Shown one piece after another: positions 13,471 to 26,000 of a stretch of DNA of 64,000 nucleotides (positions are counted from its first letter, which is position 1; every line of letters starts with the position of its first letter). The position numbers and the translations under genes are program-made. The stretch comes from Adiantum capillus-veneris. Its lineage: Eukaryota; Streptophyta; Polypodiopsida; Polypodiales; Pteridaceae. The stretch covers positions 104,931,811-104,995,810 of the forward strand of contig CM043947.1 of NCBI GenBank assembly GCA_014529385.2, written 5' to 3'. Under the pieces are notes generated by a model, which saw only the letters and a program-made list of their open reading frames with translations, ran no database searches and was not told the origin of the DNA.

Positions 13471-14130
13471 AGGTTCCAAATGCACATAATAATATATTTT
13501 CCACCCATATTAAAAGAAATTTAAATATGTTATTACCAAATTGACAAAGGTAACGTCCAAGAATTATATCTTTCCATCTTGTCAGATCTAAATCTTCATC
13601 AAGGCGACATGCATGTATACATCAACTTTCAAGCCATTCAAGAATACATGCACTTAGATTCCATAGTTTTGTTTTCAAAGTCTTTTAGGTTCTAAAACTC
13701 TTTCACATAAAGTATGTAATGACAAAATTCTTGAAGCAAACATTTGTGCCCAAGAAAAAGATCCCTCTCACATATTTAAAGTCCATGAATTCTCTGATCC
13801 ACACTTACAAGTTTTATTTTGACATCAAACATCAATTCTTTCATAGTTCCAAATAAATGCAACCTCGATATGAATTGACAAAAAATGAATTTCTTTTACT
13901 ATATGACCCAACATAGGCCCCAATCAAATAAAAAATGAGTCCCCAAAAATTTGGGTGCACTCTAGCAATACATCAGAGTCCCCTTACAATAGGATGCACT
14001 CCAATAGTACATTGAAGTCCCCTTAGAGTAGGGTGCACTCCATTCAAGTGTTCATAAAATTGACACACCTTTTCAAGATCCAACACTTATCCAAGAACCC
14101 TATAGTATATGTGGTAACATGGGATGCATT
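13471..14130. repeat. spacer with ~40-bp tandem repeat
   Basis: Mostly unique AT-rich sequence between oppositely oriented satellite blocks. At about 13958-14043 a ~40-bp unit (GGTGCACTC..AGTCCCCTTA) occurs twice plus a partial third time. Confidence 0.55.
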
Positions 14131-16215
14131 GATGCAACAAAAGTAGTCTAGCCTCCTCATCCATCTCTTTTTTCTTGTAGCCTAGAGGGATTAGTTTCAA
14201 GGTCTATCACTAGTCAAAAACTACACATAGAACATTGATACAAGGTTCCACCACATGTGAAACCTATCATCTCTAGTAGCATGGATGGTTTGATATCAAG
14301 TTTCATCGCGTGTCCTACCTATACTCTATTGTAGCATATAGATTCTAGTTTGGTGGTACTACACTTGTCCAAACTTGGCTTGTTGTTGATATCTGGAGGT
14401 AATCAAGGGTCCTCCACTTGTCCAAGTTAGGCATATAAAACAATTGCAAGGTCCACCATGTGTACAACATATGATTGATTATAGCATGCATGGTCTTATT
14501 TCATGGGCAACCATCTTCTCTCCAACATGTGTCAAACCTCGGCTCCATTGAAGCATGGAGAGAAGCAAGGTCCACCACTTATCAAAGCTATTATTTTCTC
14601 CCAGTGCTTTCAAAACCCATAATACGTTGTACATGGGGGGGGGGGGGGGATTCTTGTTTCAAGGTCCACCACTTGGCTAAGATTGGATCCATTGAAACAT
14701 AAAGAGAAGCAAGCTCTACCATTTGTCCAAGCTAGGAGCCATTGAAACATGAAAACCCCATAATATGTTGTATACGGGGGGTGTTTTTCAAGGTCTACCA
14801 CTTGTCTAAGCTATGGTCCATTGGAACATGGAGAGAAGCAAAGCTCCACCACTTTTCTAAGCTAGGATCCATTGAAACATGGAGAGAAGCAAGCTCCATT
14901 GTTTGTCTAAGCTAGGCTCCATTGGAACATGGAGAAAACAAGCTCCACCACTTGCCTATTATTGCATAGAGATTCTGGTTTGAAGGTCCACCACTTTTCC
15001 AACCTTGCCTTCATGTATGGAGATAATCAAGAGTGCAATGCTTCTCTAAGCTAGGGACATAAAAGAGTTTCAAGGTCCACTACATATACGATCTATGATG
15101 GGTTGTAGCATGGGAGGTTTCATTTTAAGGTTGACCACTTCTCCAGCTCCGCTTGTCCAACCTCAGATCCATTGAAGAATGGAGAATAAAGGTGTACCAA
15201 CTCTCCAAAATAGGCAAGACAATCTCTATAAAACCCATGAATTGTTAATATATGCTATGCTGTGGAGTTTTGTTTGAAGTTCCACTCCTTATCCAAGCTA
15301 CAATCCATTGAAGCATGGAACTAAGTAACATATATCTCTAGTCCAAGATAGGATCCATTGAAACATAGAGAGAATCAAGGTCCACCACTTGTCCAAGCTA
15401 TGCATGGGTAATTGATATAAGGACCACTACGTTTTCACCTATACTATGCTCTATCATGGATGGTTTCATATCCCACCAATTTTCCAACCTATTTAGTAGG
15501 TTGTATTATGGGGGTTTGGTTTCAAGGTACTTCACTTGTCTAAGGTGGGTTCCATTGAACCATGGAGAGAAACTATGTCTACCACTTGTCCGAAATATGC
15601 TCCTTTAAAACATAAAAACAAGGTCCACCACTTGTCCAAGCTAAAGTTTCTCTCCATTGAAGCATGGAGAGAAACAAGGTCTACCACCTGTCCAAAATAT
15701 GCTCCATTGAAACATAAAAGCAAGGTCCACCACTTGTCCAAGCTAATATAACAAATGGGTGTTGGTTACAAGGTGTACCACACTTGACTAAACTAGTCTT
15801 CATGCAAGGTCTACCACATGTCCAAGCTATATGAGCTTGTTTTGAAGGTCTACCACACCTCTTGAAATTAGGATCCATGTAAGGTCCACCTTTTGTCAAG
15901 CTATGCATTTAATGAGTACTAAAACTAAGTAAATTGCAGTACTTAAATACCTTTCCAAGCTCATTAAGATTTTGGTCTCTAAGGCCGGCCACCACCACAT
16001 GCCTAATCTATGCTCTAATTGATTACTTATGCTAGTTCTCAAAGTCCAAACATAAGCTCCCTTCTAGCAAGGTTAGTTTAAATTTAGGCTCGAGCACCTG
16101 TCTAAGCTAGGTTCAATTTATGAAGCATCACCATTTAACCATGCTAATCTAATGTATCATATCAAGGGGGTATTGATAAAAGGTCCAAAACTTATTGAGT
16201 TCAAGCTCTTAAGTA
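14131..16215 (+). repeat. satellite family, forward orientation, degenerate
   Basis: Scattered CCACCACTTGTCCAAGCT subunits alternate with segments such as GAAACATGGAGAGAAGCAA. Monomers are too diverged for a regular period. A run of 15 G lies at 14635-14649 inside one monomer. Confidence 0.85.
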
Positions 16216-16413
16216 ATTAAGTCTTTGTGAGTATTAAATGTTATAGTTTTAGTCTACAGATCCACCATTCAAAAACTCAAGTAATTTACTATTTACATTC
16301 AAACCTTGAATGCTTGAGATACAAAATACAAACTCAATCAATACTATATAAAGCAAAATCTAACATTAAGAGTATCAAATCAGTAACAAGAAACACTAAC
16401 ATGCACAAGAAAC
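16216..16413. other. 3' flank of the ParB-like gene
   Basis: AT-rich sequence between the satellite and the stop codon of the minus-strand gene. It presumably holds its 3' untranslated region and polyadenylation site. No single signal can be singled out. Confidence 0.4.
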
Positions 16414-19076
16414 TCAAAACATACGTGTCTCCATTTCCAAAAAGTCCTCCATTGACAGAGGATGGTGTTGTTGTTGTTCTTCTTCTCTTTGTGGAGAGCA
16501 CTCCTCTGTAACAGGCACAATGTCGCCTGATTGCGAAGTGGATTGTTGAAGTCCAGCCAATTTTTCTATATCTTCATGAGACTTAACAAAGTCTAGCAGC
16601 ATGGTCTCCACGCTTTTTGCCTCCTCCACACTATCAATTAAGCAGATAACTTCTTTTTTCTGTTGTATTCCTTCTTGTGCAACCAAGCAGCCATCACCAA
16701 AAACATCAACAAGCTTGCGGTCTTCAAAACAATATGTACGAATGTAGTGCTTGACCAAAGCTCTTTTTTTGGCCTCCAAATATTGCAAATCTGACATATC
16801 GTTATCTGCTACTTGAAGAAGAGAACAATCAATTGGCATGGGATGTTCCTCTAATCTTCTTCTCAGGTCTTCAAATGCATTGCCTTGTCCCAAGAAGGCA
16901 ATAACTGTTAGGAATTGAATTGCTCCTTTGCAAGGAGCTGATGGAAAGTGATGCAATGCACCACAACAATGGTAGCTCAGATTATCTCCCATGGCGTCAA
17001 AGGCACATTGCAATTTTGTGAAGTTAGTGAAATCCACAAATGCAAGAAAGACAAATCCAGGATCTGTTGACCCTCCAGCAATAGCCAAGATCCCATCCAA
17101 AGCATTGTTAAATGTCTCCTCACTCCACTTCAAATTGCCTCCAACGTTTTTTGTCATATCTAAAACACATAAGCCAATAGGCACTTTATTATTGAAGTGG
17201 CGCATCAAGTAGAGATTGCCTTCCATTTGTAGGCTCACCACATAGATTGACCATGGCAAATCTCTAGGCTCAGTTTTCTCCTTTTGAAGGTGAATTGCCC
17301 ATTGCATGTATTTTATTGCTCCATCTGGAAAAGCCATTTTCTTTGTTCCACGCGTCAAACTAGATCTGATCCATTCCTCGCATAGCATTAAAATTGTTTT
17401 ATAAACAACATCATTGATGTTATACATTTTGACCACCTCCTCCCAGTCTTTACATGGTGAAGACTCATTCAAATTGTTGAAGCCTTCAAGAAGTGCATCT
17501 TGAATCAATTTGTCTTGCTTCAACTGCTTGATTCGATCATACATGTCAGTTGCATCACCATCCTTTGCACTCTTTGACAGTAAAATCTTCTCATCTCTAA
17601 TCTCTTCTTGAATAGTCTTTACCTCTGATTCCTCAAGGCCACAAAGGTATCTAAATACAGTTGTTGGGGGTTTCTTATTCTCCTCTTCTAGATTTTCAAT
17701 GATTTCTATCCAGCAATCATAAACTAAATCAGAGTACGTGACCATGTGTGCCTGTTTAGCAATCCAACTTGCTGCTGCACTCATTCTTGCCAATCGAAGA
17801 AAAGCCTAAAAAGAAATAGAGAAATAATTAAACTATTGAGCAAGATTTGTTAATTAAACACTATCAAAAAGACAAAGAAAATAACTTACATCCCATCCGG
17901 CACGAGATGCATGTCCCTCTGCAATTCCACTTGCTGCCTTTGGTGGTCGTCCTGAGAAGATCCATTGACTCCGTAAATGTCTCAATATTTGGCTGTAAGG
18001 TTGCTTGACATACAATGCCTGAGCCTCCTCATTTGCAATGGCAGATATAGCAGTTGCAACAAATGGAGGAGCATTCACAACAATGCGAGCCTTTCTAAAT
18101 TTATACACGCTAATCAGTCTTTCAAAGATCTCTTTGTTGTTTTGTTCATTGTGAAGCAAAACTTTTGCAGCATAGATTGAATGCTGCCCATCAAGAATCC
18201 AATAATGATAATCTTTAATTTTTTGCTCCTCTACCTCTTCTACTGCCAAAGGAGTCCCCTTCTTTGATTTTGCATTTCGAACAGGCATCAAATATGCACA
18301 TGCTGCAGGCTTGGTCGTACTCCGTGAAAATCCAAATAACACACTTTCAGCGTGTTTTTTATCCATAATACGTGCATTATAGTGATCAGGAGCAAGCCAA
18401 CAATTTTGAATAGGGATATCAAATTCCCTATATTGGAAAGGAAAATAATTTATGTACTTATTCATTCCACCTGTATCTTTTTCTTGTCCTTTCATGGCCT
18501 CAGCTTCTAAAACATTGGATCCACAATTCTCATCTTTGACATTGAACCCTCTGTTGATGAGGATGCCAAAGATGCCTTGTCTACATCCAAAATGGAACTA
18601 GTTCGCTTAGCTTCTACTTTCTGCACTTTTGCTTGCTTCTTTGTGGATGGTGGTCGTGAAGCTTTCACCTTTTTTCGTTGTAGTGTGGCAATGATGGAGC
18701 TTTGAAGTTGATCTGCTGTGATATTTGGATTTGATTCTGCAAACTTCCATCCTCGAGAAAACATTGTCTCTTCTTTGTTTCTAGACATGCGCTCCAATGC
18801 ATATGCTCCTGGAGATAGTTGAAATTCTAGATTCATTGGAACTAGAATGTCAATGCATTCCACCTCTGGATGACTATCAACTACAGAGACAGATGCTTCC
18901 ACAACTTGTCCAACATCTTCAAACAAGCTGTCATTCTCCTTTTTGGCAATAAATAGATGCACCTTATGAAATTGTGCACCCTCTATACCATGTATGTCCA
19001 AATACCATTTCCTAAGATCATTGCAAGTATAGTCAACTGAGACAGCAACCCTTGCAACCTGTTTTTTTGGAGCCAT
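16414..19076 (-). CDS. ParB-like DGQH / degenerate DNA-methyltransferase-like protein
   Basis: Proposed coding exons are 18585-19076, 17890-18498 and 16414-17805, with GT-AG introns of 86 and 84 bp, totalling 830 codons. The ATG at 19076 is preferred because a strong acceptor (pyrimidine tract then CAG) lies just upstream, implying an intron in the 5' leader. Residues 1-164 are unrecognised and end Lys-rich. The ParB/DGQHR-like segment carries WILDGQHSIYAAK (DGQH at ~267-270). Residues ~575-770 resemble a beta-class amino-methyltransferase in motif order: VLDMT where DPPY is expected (Asp ~583), a hydrophobic strand FVFLAFVDF, then HPMP, and VDVFGDGC in the place of the AdoMet FxGxG motif, followed by a hydrophobic strand ending in Asp. 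Both motifs are altered, so catalysis is doubtful. Prokaryotic and phage methylases do occur fused to ParB-like domains. The first intron is less certain; without it there is a frame change at ~18510-18540. The frames are otherwise open, unlike everything around them. Confidence 0.65.
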
Positions 19077-19081
19077 CTTTC

Positions 19082-19083
19082 CT
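19082..19083 (-). promoter_or_regulatory. splice acceptor upstream of the start codon
   Basis: On the minus strand a T-rich tract ends in TTTCAG, 5 bases before the ATG at 19076. This implies a non-coding first exon further right and supports the choice of MAPKK as the protein start rather than the longer open frame. Confidence 0.55.
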
Positions 19084-19129
19084 GAAACAAAAAAAACCAA
19101 ATGTTATTTTAACATATACTTTTTTGTAA

Positions 19130-22100
19130 TGGATTAAGTTTGTGTGAATACAAGTTCCACCACTTGTTCAAGCTAGATCTAAGCAAGTATACATAGTGAT
19201 CATTTAAGCTAGTAAACTAAGGGAAGGGAGAAGTAAGGTCCACCACTTGTCCAAGCTCAGCTCTAGACAACATGGAGAGATTCGAGGTCTACTAATTGTC
19301 TAATATAGGCTAACTATATTGAAACATAGAGAGAAGCAAAGGTCCACCACTTGTCCAATCTAGGGTCCATTGAAACATGGAGAGAAGGATGCTCCACCAT
19401 TTGTCCAAAATAGGCTCCATTGAAACATGAAGAGAAGCAAGATGCACCATGTCTTTGAGATGCTAGGCTCCATTGAAATACCTTAAACCCATGATATTTT
19501 GTATATGTGGGGTTTAAATTCAAGGTCCACCACTTGTCCAACCTATTATCCCTAGTAGCATGAGTGGTTTGGTCTCAAGATTCACCACTTTTCCACTCTA
19601 TGTCATTATATTAAGAAGATCTGGGTGTTAAGGTCCACCACTTGTCCAACCTATAAGGCTATATCTTAAATGGTATTATTTACCACCACTTGGAATGCAC
19701 ATGATGGGTTTTACATAGGGGTATGGTTCCAAGGTCCACCACTTGTCCAAGCTAACTCTATTGAAACATAGAGAGAATCAAAGGTCCACCACTTGTCCAA
19801 GCTAGGCTCCATTGAAACATGGAGAGAAGGATGCTCCACCATTTGTCCAAGCCAGGTTTGATTGAAACATGAAGAGAAGCAAGCTGCACCATGTCTCCAA
19901 AATGCTAGGCTCCATTGAAATATCTTAAACCCATGATATTTCGTACATGGGGGGTTTACATTCAAGGTCCACCACTTGTCCAACCTATTATCACTAGTAG
20001 CATGAGTGGTTTGATGTCAAGATTCACCACTTTTCCACTCTATGTCATTATATTAAGAAGATCTGGGTGTTAAGGTCCACCACTTGTCCAACCTATAAGG
20101 CTATATCTTAAAGGGTATTCTTTCTCACCACTTGGAATGACCATGATAGGTTTTACATGGGGGTTTGGTTCCAAGTTCCACCACTTGTCCAAGCTAACTC
20201 TATTGAAACATAGAGAGAAGCAAAGGTCCACCACTTGTCTAAGCTAGGGTCCATTGAAACATGGAGAGAAGGATGCTCCACCATTTTTCCAAGATAGGCT
20301 CCATTGAAACATGAAGAGAAGCAAGCTGCACCATGTCTCCAAGATGCTAAGATCCATTGAAATACCTTAAACCCACGATATTTTGTACATGGGGAGTTTA
20401 CATTCAAGGTCCACCACTTGTCCAACCTATTATCTCTAGTAGCATGAGTGGTTTGGTCTCAAGATTCACCACTTTTCCACTCTATGTCATTACGTTAAGA
20501 AGATCTGGGTGTTAAGGTCGACCACTTGTCCAACCTATAAGGGTATATCTTAAAGGGTATTCTTTCTCACCACTTGAAATGTCCATGATATGTTTTACAT
20601 GGGGGTTTGGCTCCAAGGTCCACCACTTGTCCAAGCTAACTCTATTGAAACATAGAGAGAAACAAAGGTCCACCACTTGTCCAAGCTAGGCTCCATTGAA
20701 ACATGGAGAGAAGGATCCTCTACCATTTGTCGAAGCTAACTCTATTGAAACATGGGGGGTTTACATTCAAGGTCCACCACTTGTCCAACCTATTAACGCT
20801 AGTAGCATGAGTGGTTTGGTCTCAAGATTCACCACTTTTTCACTCTATGTCATTATATTAAGAATATTTGGGTGTTAAGGTCCACCACTTGTCCAACCTA
20901 TAAGGCTATATCTTAAGGGTTATTCTTTCTCACCACTTGGAGTGACCAGCATAGGTTTTACATGGGGGTTTTGTTTCAAGGTCCACCACTTGTCCAAGCT
21001 AACTCTATTGAAACATAGAGAGAATCAAAGGTCCACCACTTGTCCAAGCTAGGGTCCATTGAAACATGGAGAGAAGGATGCTCCACCATTTGTCCAAGAT
21101 ACGCTCCATTGAAACATGAAGAGAAGCAAGCTACACCATGTCTCCAAGATGCTAGGCTCCATTGAAATACCTCAAACCCATGATATTTTGTACATGGGGG
21201 TTTACATTCAAGGTCCACCACTTGTCCAACCTATTATCTCTAGTAGCATGAGTGGTTTGGTCTCAAGATTCACCATTTTTCCACTCTATGTCATTCTATT
21301 AAGAATATCTGGGTGCTAAGGTCCACCACTTGTCCAACCTATAAGGCTATATCTTAAACTTTATTCTTTCTCACCACTTGGAGTTACCAAGATAGGTTTT
21401 ACATGGGAGTTTGGTTCCAAGCCCCACCACTTGTCCAAGCTAACTCTATTGAAACATAGAGAGAAGCAAAGGTCCACCACTTGTCCAAGCTAGGCTCCAT
21501 TGAAACATGGAGAGAAGGATGCTCCACCATTTGTCCAAGATAGGCTCCATTGAAACATGAAGGGAAGCAATCTGCACCATGTCTCCAAGATGCTAGGCTC
21601 CATTGAAATACCTTAAACCCATGATATTTCGTACATGGGGGGTTTACATTCAAGGTCCACCACTTGTCCAACATATTATTCTTAGTAGCATGAGTGGTTT
21701 GGTCTCAAGATTTACCACTTTTCCACTCTATGTCGTTATATTATGAAGATCTAGGTTTTAAGGTCGACCACTTGTCGAACCTATAAGGCTAGATCTTAAA
21801 GGGTATTATTTCTCACCACTTGGAATGACCATGATATTTTTTACATGGGGGTTTGGTTTCAAGGTCCACCACTTGTCCAAGCTAACTCTATGGAAACATA
21901 GAGAGAAGCAAAGGTCCACCACTTGTCCAAGCTAGGCTCCACTGAGACATTTAGAGAAGGATGATCCCCCATTGGTGGAAGATAGGCTTCATTGAAACAT
22001 GAAAAGAAGCAAGTTGCACCATGTCTCCAAGATTCTAGGATCCATTGAAATACCTTAAACCCACGATATTGTTTACATGTGGGGTTTAACGTCAAGGCCA

Positions 22101-23084
22101 GTCACTTTTCCAAGCTATTATCCCTAGTAGCATGAGTGGTTTGGTCTCAAGATTCACCACTTTTCCACTCTATGTCATTATATAAAGAAGATCTAGGTGT
22201 TAAGGTCGACCACTTGTCCAACCTATAAGGGTATTCTTTCTCACCACTTGAAATGTCCATGATATGTTTTACATAGGGGTTTGGTTCCAAGGTCCACCCC
22301 TTATCCAAGCTAACTTTATTCTTCTCATAGAGAGAAGCAAAAGGTCCACCACTTGTCCAAGCTAGGCTCCATTGAAACATGGAGAGAAGGATGCTCCACC
22401 ATTTGTCGAAGCTAACTCTATTGAAACATGGAAGGTTTACATTCAAGGTCCACCAGTTGTCCAACCTATTAACGCTAGTAGCATGAGGGGTTTGGTCTCA
22501 AGATTCACCACTTTTTCACTCTGTGTCATTATATTAAGAATATTTGGGTATTAAGGTCCACCACTTGTCCAACCTATAAAACTATATGTTAATGGTTATT
22601 CTTTCTGACCACTTGGAGTGACCATGAAAGGTTTTACATAGGGGTTTGGTTCCAAGGTCCACCACTTGTCCAAGCTAACTCTCTTGAAACATAGAGAGAA
22701 GCAAAGGTCCACCACTTGTCTAAGCTAGGGTCTATTGAAACATGGACAGAAGGATGCTCCACCATTTGTCCAAGATAGACTCCATTGAAACATGAAGAGA
22801 AGCAAGCTGCACCATATCTCCAAGATGTTAGCCTCCATCGAAATACCTTAAACCCACGTTATTTTGTACATGGGGAGTTTACATTCAAGATCAACAATTT
22901 GTCCAACCTATTATCGCTAGTAGCATGAGTGGTTTTCTCTCAAGATTCACCACTTTTCCACTCTCTGTCATTATATTAAGAATATTTGGGTGTTAAGGTC
23001 CACCACTTGTCCAACCTATAAGACTATATGTTAATGGTTATTCTTTCTCACCCCTTGAAAGACTATATCTTAATGGTTATCCCT
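19130..23084 (+). repeat. satellite array, diverged ~441-bp monomers
   Basis: Using the TTTTACATGGGGGTTTGG marker, monomers start near 19708, 20149, 20591, 20955, 21395, 21838, 22266 and 22630. The intervals are about 441, 442, 364, 440, 443, 428 and 364 bp. The two ~364-bp monomers (from 20591 and 22266) share the same internal deletion, joining CATTTGTCGAAGCTAACTC to the GGGGTTTACATTCAAGG segment. Each full monomer holds about seven degenerate copies of CCACCACTTGTCCAAGCT, so the monomer itself grew from a ~50-bp subunit. Confidence 0.93.
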
Positions 23085-26000
23085 AGCTATTATTGCTAGT
23101 AGCCTGAGTGGTTTGGTCTCAAGATTCACCACTTTTATTAAGAATATGTGGGTGTTAAGGTCCACCACTTGTCCCACCTATAAGGCTACATCTTAAAGGT
23201 TATTCTTTCTTACTACTTGGAGTGACCATGATAGGTTTTACATGGGGGTTTGGTTCCAAGGTCCACCACTTGTCCAAGCTAACTCTATTGAAACATAGAG
23301 AGAAGCAAAGGTCCACCCCTTGTCTAAGCTAGGGTCCATTGAAACATGGAGAGAAGGATGCTCCACCATTTGTCCAAGGTAGGCTCCATTGAAACATGAG
23401 GAGAATCAAGGTGCACCATGTCTCCAAGATGCTAGGCTCCATCGAAAAACATTAAACCACGATATGTCGTAGATGAGGGGTTTACATTCAAGGTCCAACA
23501 CTTGTCCAAGCTATTATTGCTAGTAGCCTGAGTGGTTTGGTCTCAAGATTCACCACTTTTCCACTCTATGTCATTATATTAAGAATATGCGCGTGTTAAG
23601 GTCCACCACTTGTCCAACCTATAAGGCTACATCTTAAAGGTTATTCTTTATTACCACTTGGAGTGACCATGATAGGTTTTACATGGGGGTTTGGTTCCAA
23701 GGTCCACCACTTGTCCAAGCTAACTCTATTGAAACATAGAGAGAAACAAAGGTCCACCACTTGTCCAAGCTAGGGTCCATTGAAACATGGAGAGAAGGAT
23801 GCTCCACCATTTGTCCAAGATAGGCTCCATTGAAACATGACGAGAAGCAAGCTGCACCATGTCTCCAAGATGCTAGGCTCCATCGAAATACATTAAACCC
23901 ACGATATTTCGTAGATGAGGGGTTTACATTCAAGGTCCACCACTTGTCCAAGCTATTATTGCTAGTAGCCTGAGTGGTTTGGTCTCAAGATTCACCACTT
24001 TATTAAGAATATGTGGGTGTTAAGGTCCACCACTTGTCCAACCTATAAGGCTACATCTTAAAGGTTATTCTTTCTTACTACTTGGAGTGACCATGATAGG
24101 TTTTACATGGGGGTTTGGTTCCAAGGTCCACCACTTGTCCAAGCTAACTCTATTGAAACATAGAGAGAAGCAAAGGTCCACCCCTTGTCTAAGCTAGGGT
24201 CCATTGAAACATGGAGAGAAGGATGCTCCACCATTTGTCCAAGGTAGGCTCCATTGAAACATGAGGAGAAGCAAGGTGCACCATGTCTCCAAGATGCTAG
24301 GCTCCATCCAAAAACATTAAACCCACGATATGTCTTAGATGAGGGGTTTACATTCAAGGTCCACACTTGTCCAAGCTATTATTGGTAGTAGCCTGAGTGG
24401 TTTGGTCTCAAGATTCACCACTTTTCCACTCTATGTCATTATATTAAGAATATGCGCGTGTTAAGGTCCACCACTTGTCCAACCTATAAGGCTACATCTT
24501 AAAGGTTATTCTTTATTACCACTTGGAGTGACCATGATAGGTTTTACATGGGGGTTTGCTTCCAATGTCCACCACTTGTCCAAGCTAACTCTATTGAAAC
24601 ATAGAGAGAAACAAACGTCCACCACTTGTCCAAGCTAGGGTCCCTTGAAACATGGAGGGAAGGATGCTCCACCATTTGTCATAGATAGGCTCTATTGAAA
24701 CATGACGAGAAGCAAGTTGCACCATGTCTCCAAGATGCTAGGCTCCATCGAAATACATTAAACCCACAATATTTCGTAGATGAGGGGTTTACATTCAAGG
24801 TCCACCACTTGTCCAAGCTATTATTGCTAGTAGCCTGAGTGGTTTGGTCTCAAGATTCACCACTTTTATTAAGAATATGTGGGTGTTAAGGTCCACCACT
24901 TGTCCAACCTATAAGGCTACATCTTAAAGGTTATTCTTTCTTACTACTTGGAGTGACCATGATAGGTTTTACATGGGGGTTTGGTTCCAAGGTCCACCAC
25001 TTGTCCAAGCTAACTCTATTGAAACATAGAGAGAAGCAAAGGTCCACCCCTTGTCTAAGCTAGGGTCCATTGAAACATGGAGAGAAGGATGCTCCACCAT
25101 TTGTCCAAGGTAGGCTCCATTGAAACATGAGGAGAAGCAAGGTGCACCATGTCTCCAAGATGCTAGGCTCCATCGAAAAACATTAAACCCACGATATGTC
25201 ATAGATGAGGGGTTTACATTCAAGGTCCACACTTGTCCAAGCTATTATTGCTAGTAGCCTGAGTGGTTTGGTCTCAAGATTCACCACTTTTCCACTCTAT
25301 GTCATTATATTAAGAATATGCGCGTGTTAAGGTCCACCACTTGTCCAACCTATAAGGCTACATCTTAAAGGTTATTCTTTATTACCACTTGGAGTGACCA
25401 TGATAGGTTTTACATGGGGGTTTGGTTCCAAGGTCCACCACTTGTCCAAGCTAACTCTATTGAAACATAGAGAGAAACAAAGGTCCACCACTTGTCCAAG
25501 CTAGGGTCCATTGAAACATGGAGAGAAGGATGCTCCACCATTTGTCCAAGATAGGCTCCATTGAAACATGACGAGAAGCAAGCTGCACCATGTCTCCAAG
25601 ATGCTAGGCTCCATCGAAATACATTAAACCCACGATATTTCGTAGATGAGGGGTTTACATTCAAGGTCCACCACTTGTCCAAGCTATTATTGCTAGTAGC
25701 CTGAGTGGTTTGGTCTCAAGATTCACCACTTTTATTAAGAATATGTGGGTGTTAAGGTCCACCACTTGTCCAACCTATAAGGCTACATCTTAAAGGTTAT
25801 TCTTTCTTACTACTTGGAGTGACCATGATAGGTTTTACATGGGGGTTTGGTTCCAAGGTCCACCACTTGTCCAAGCTAACTCTATTGAAACATAGAGAGA
25901 AACAAAGGTCCACCCCTTGTCTAAGCTAGGGTCCATTGAAACATGGAGAGAAGGATGCTCCACCATTTGTCCAAGGTAGGCTCCATTGAAACATGAGGAG

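Noticed and set aside
16991-17212. Plus-strand open frame inside the ParB-like gene
   Set aside because: It is the shadow of the long minus-strand exon, which has domain-like content and splice sites.
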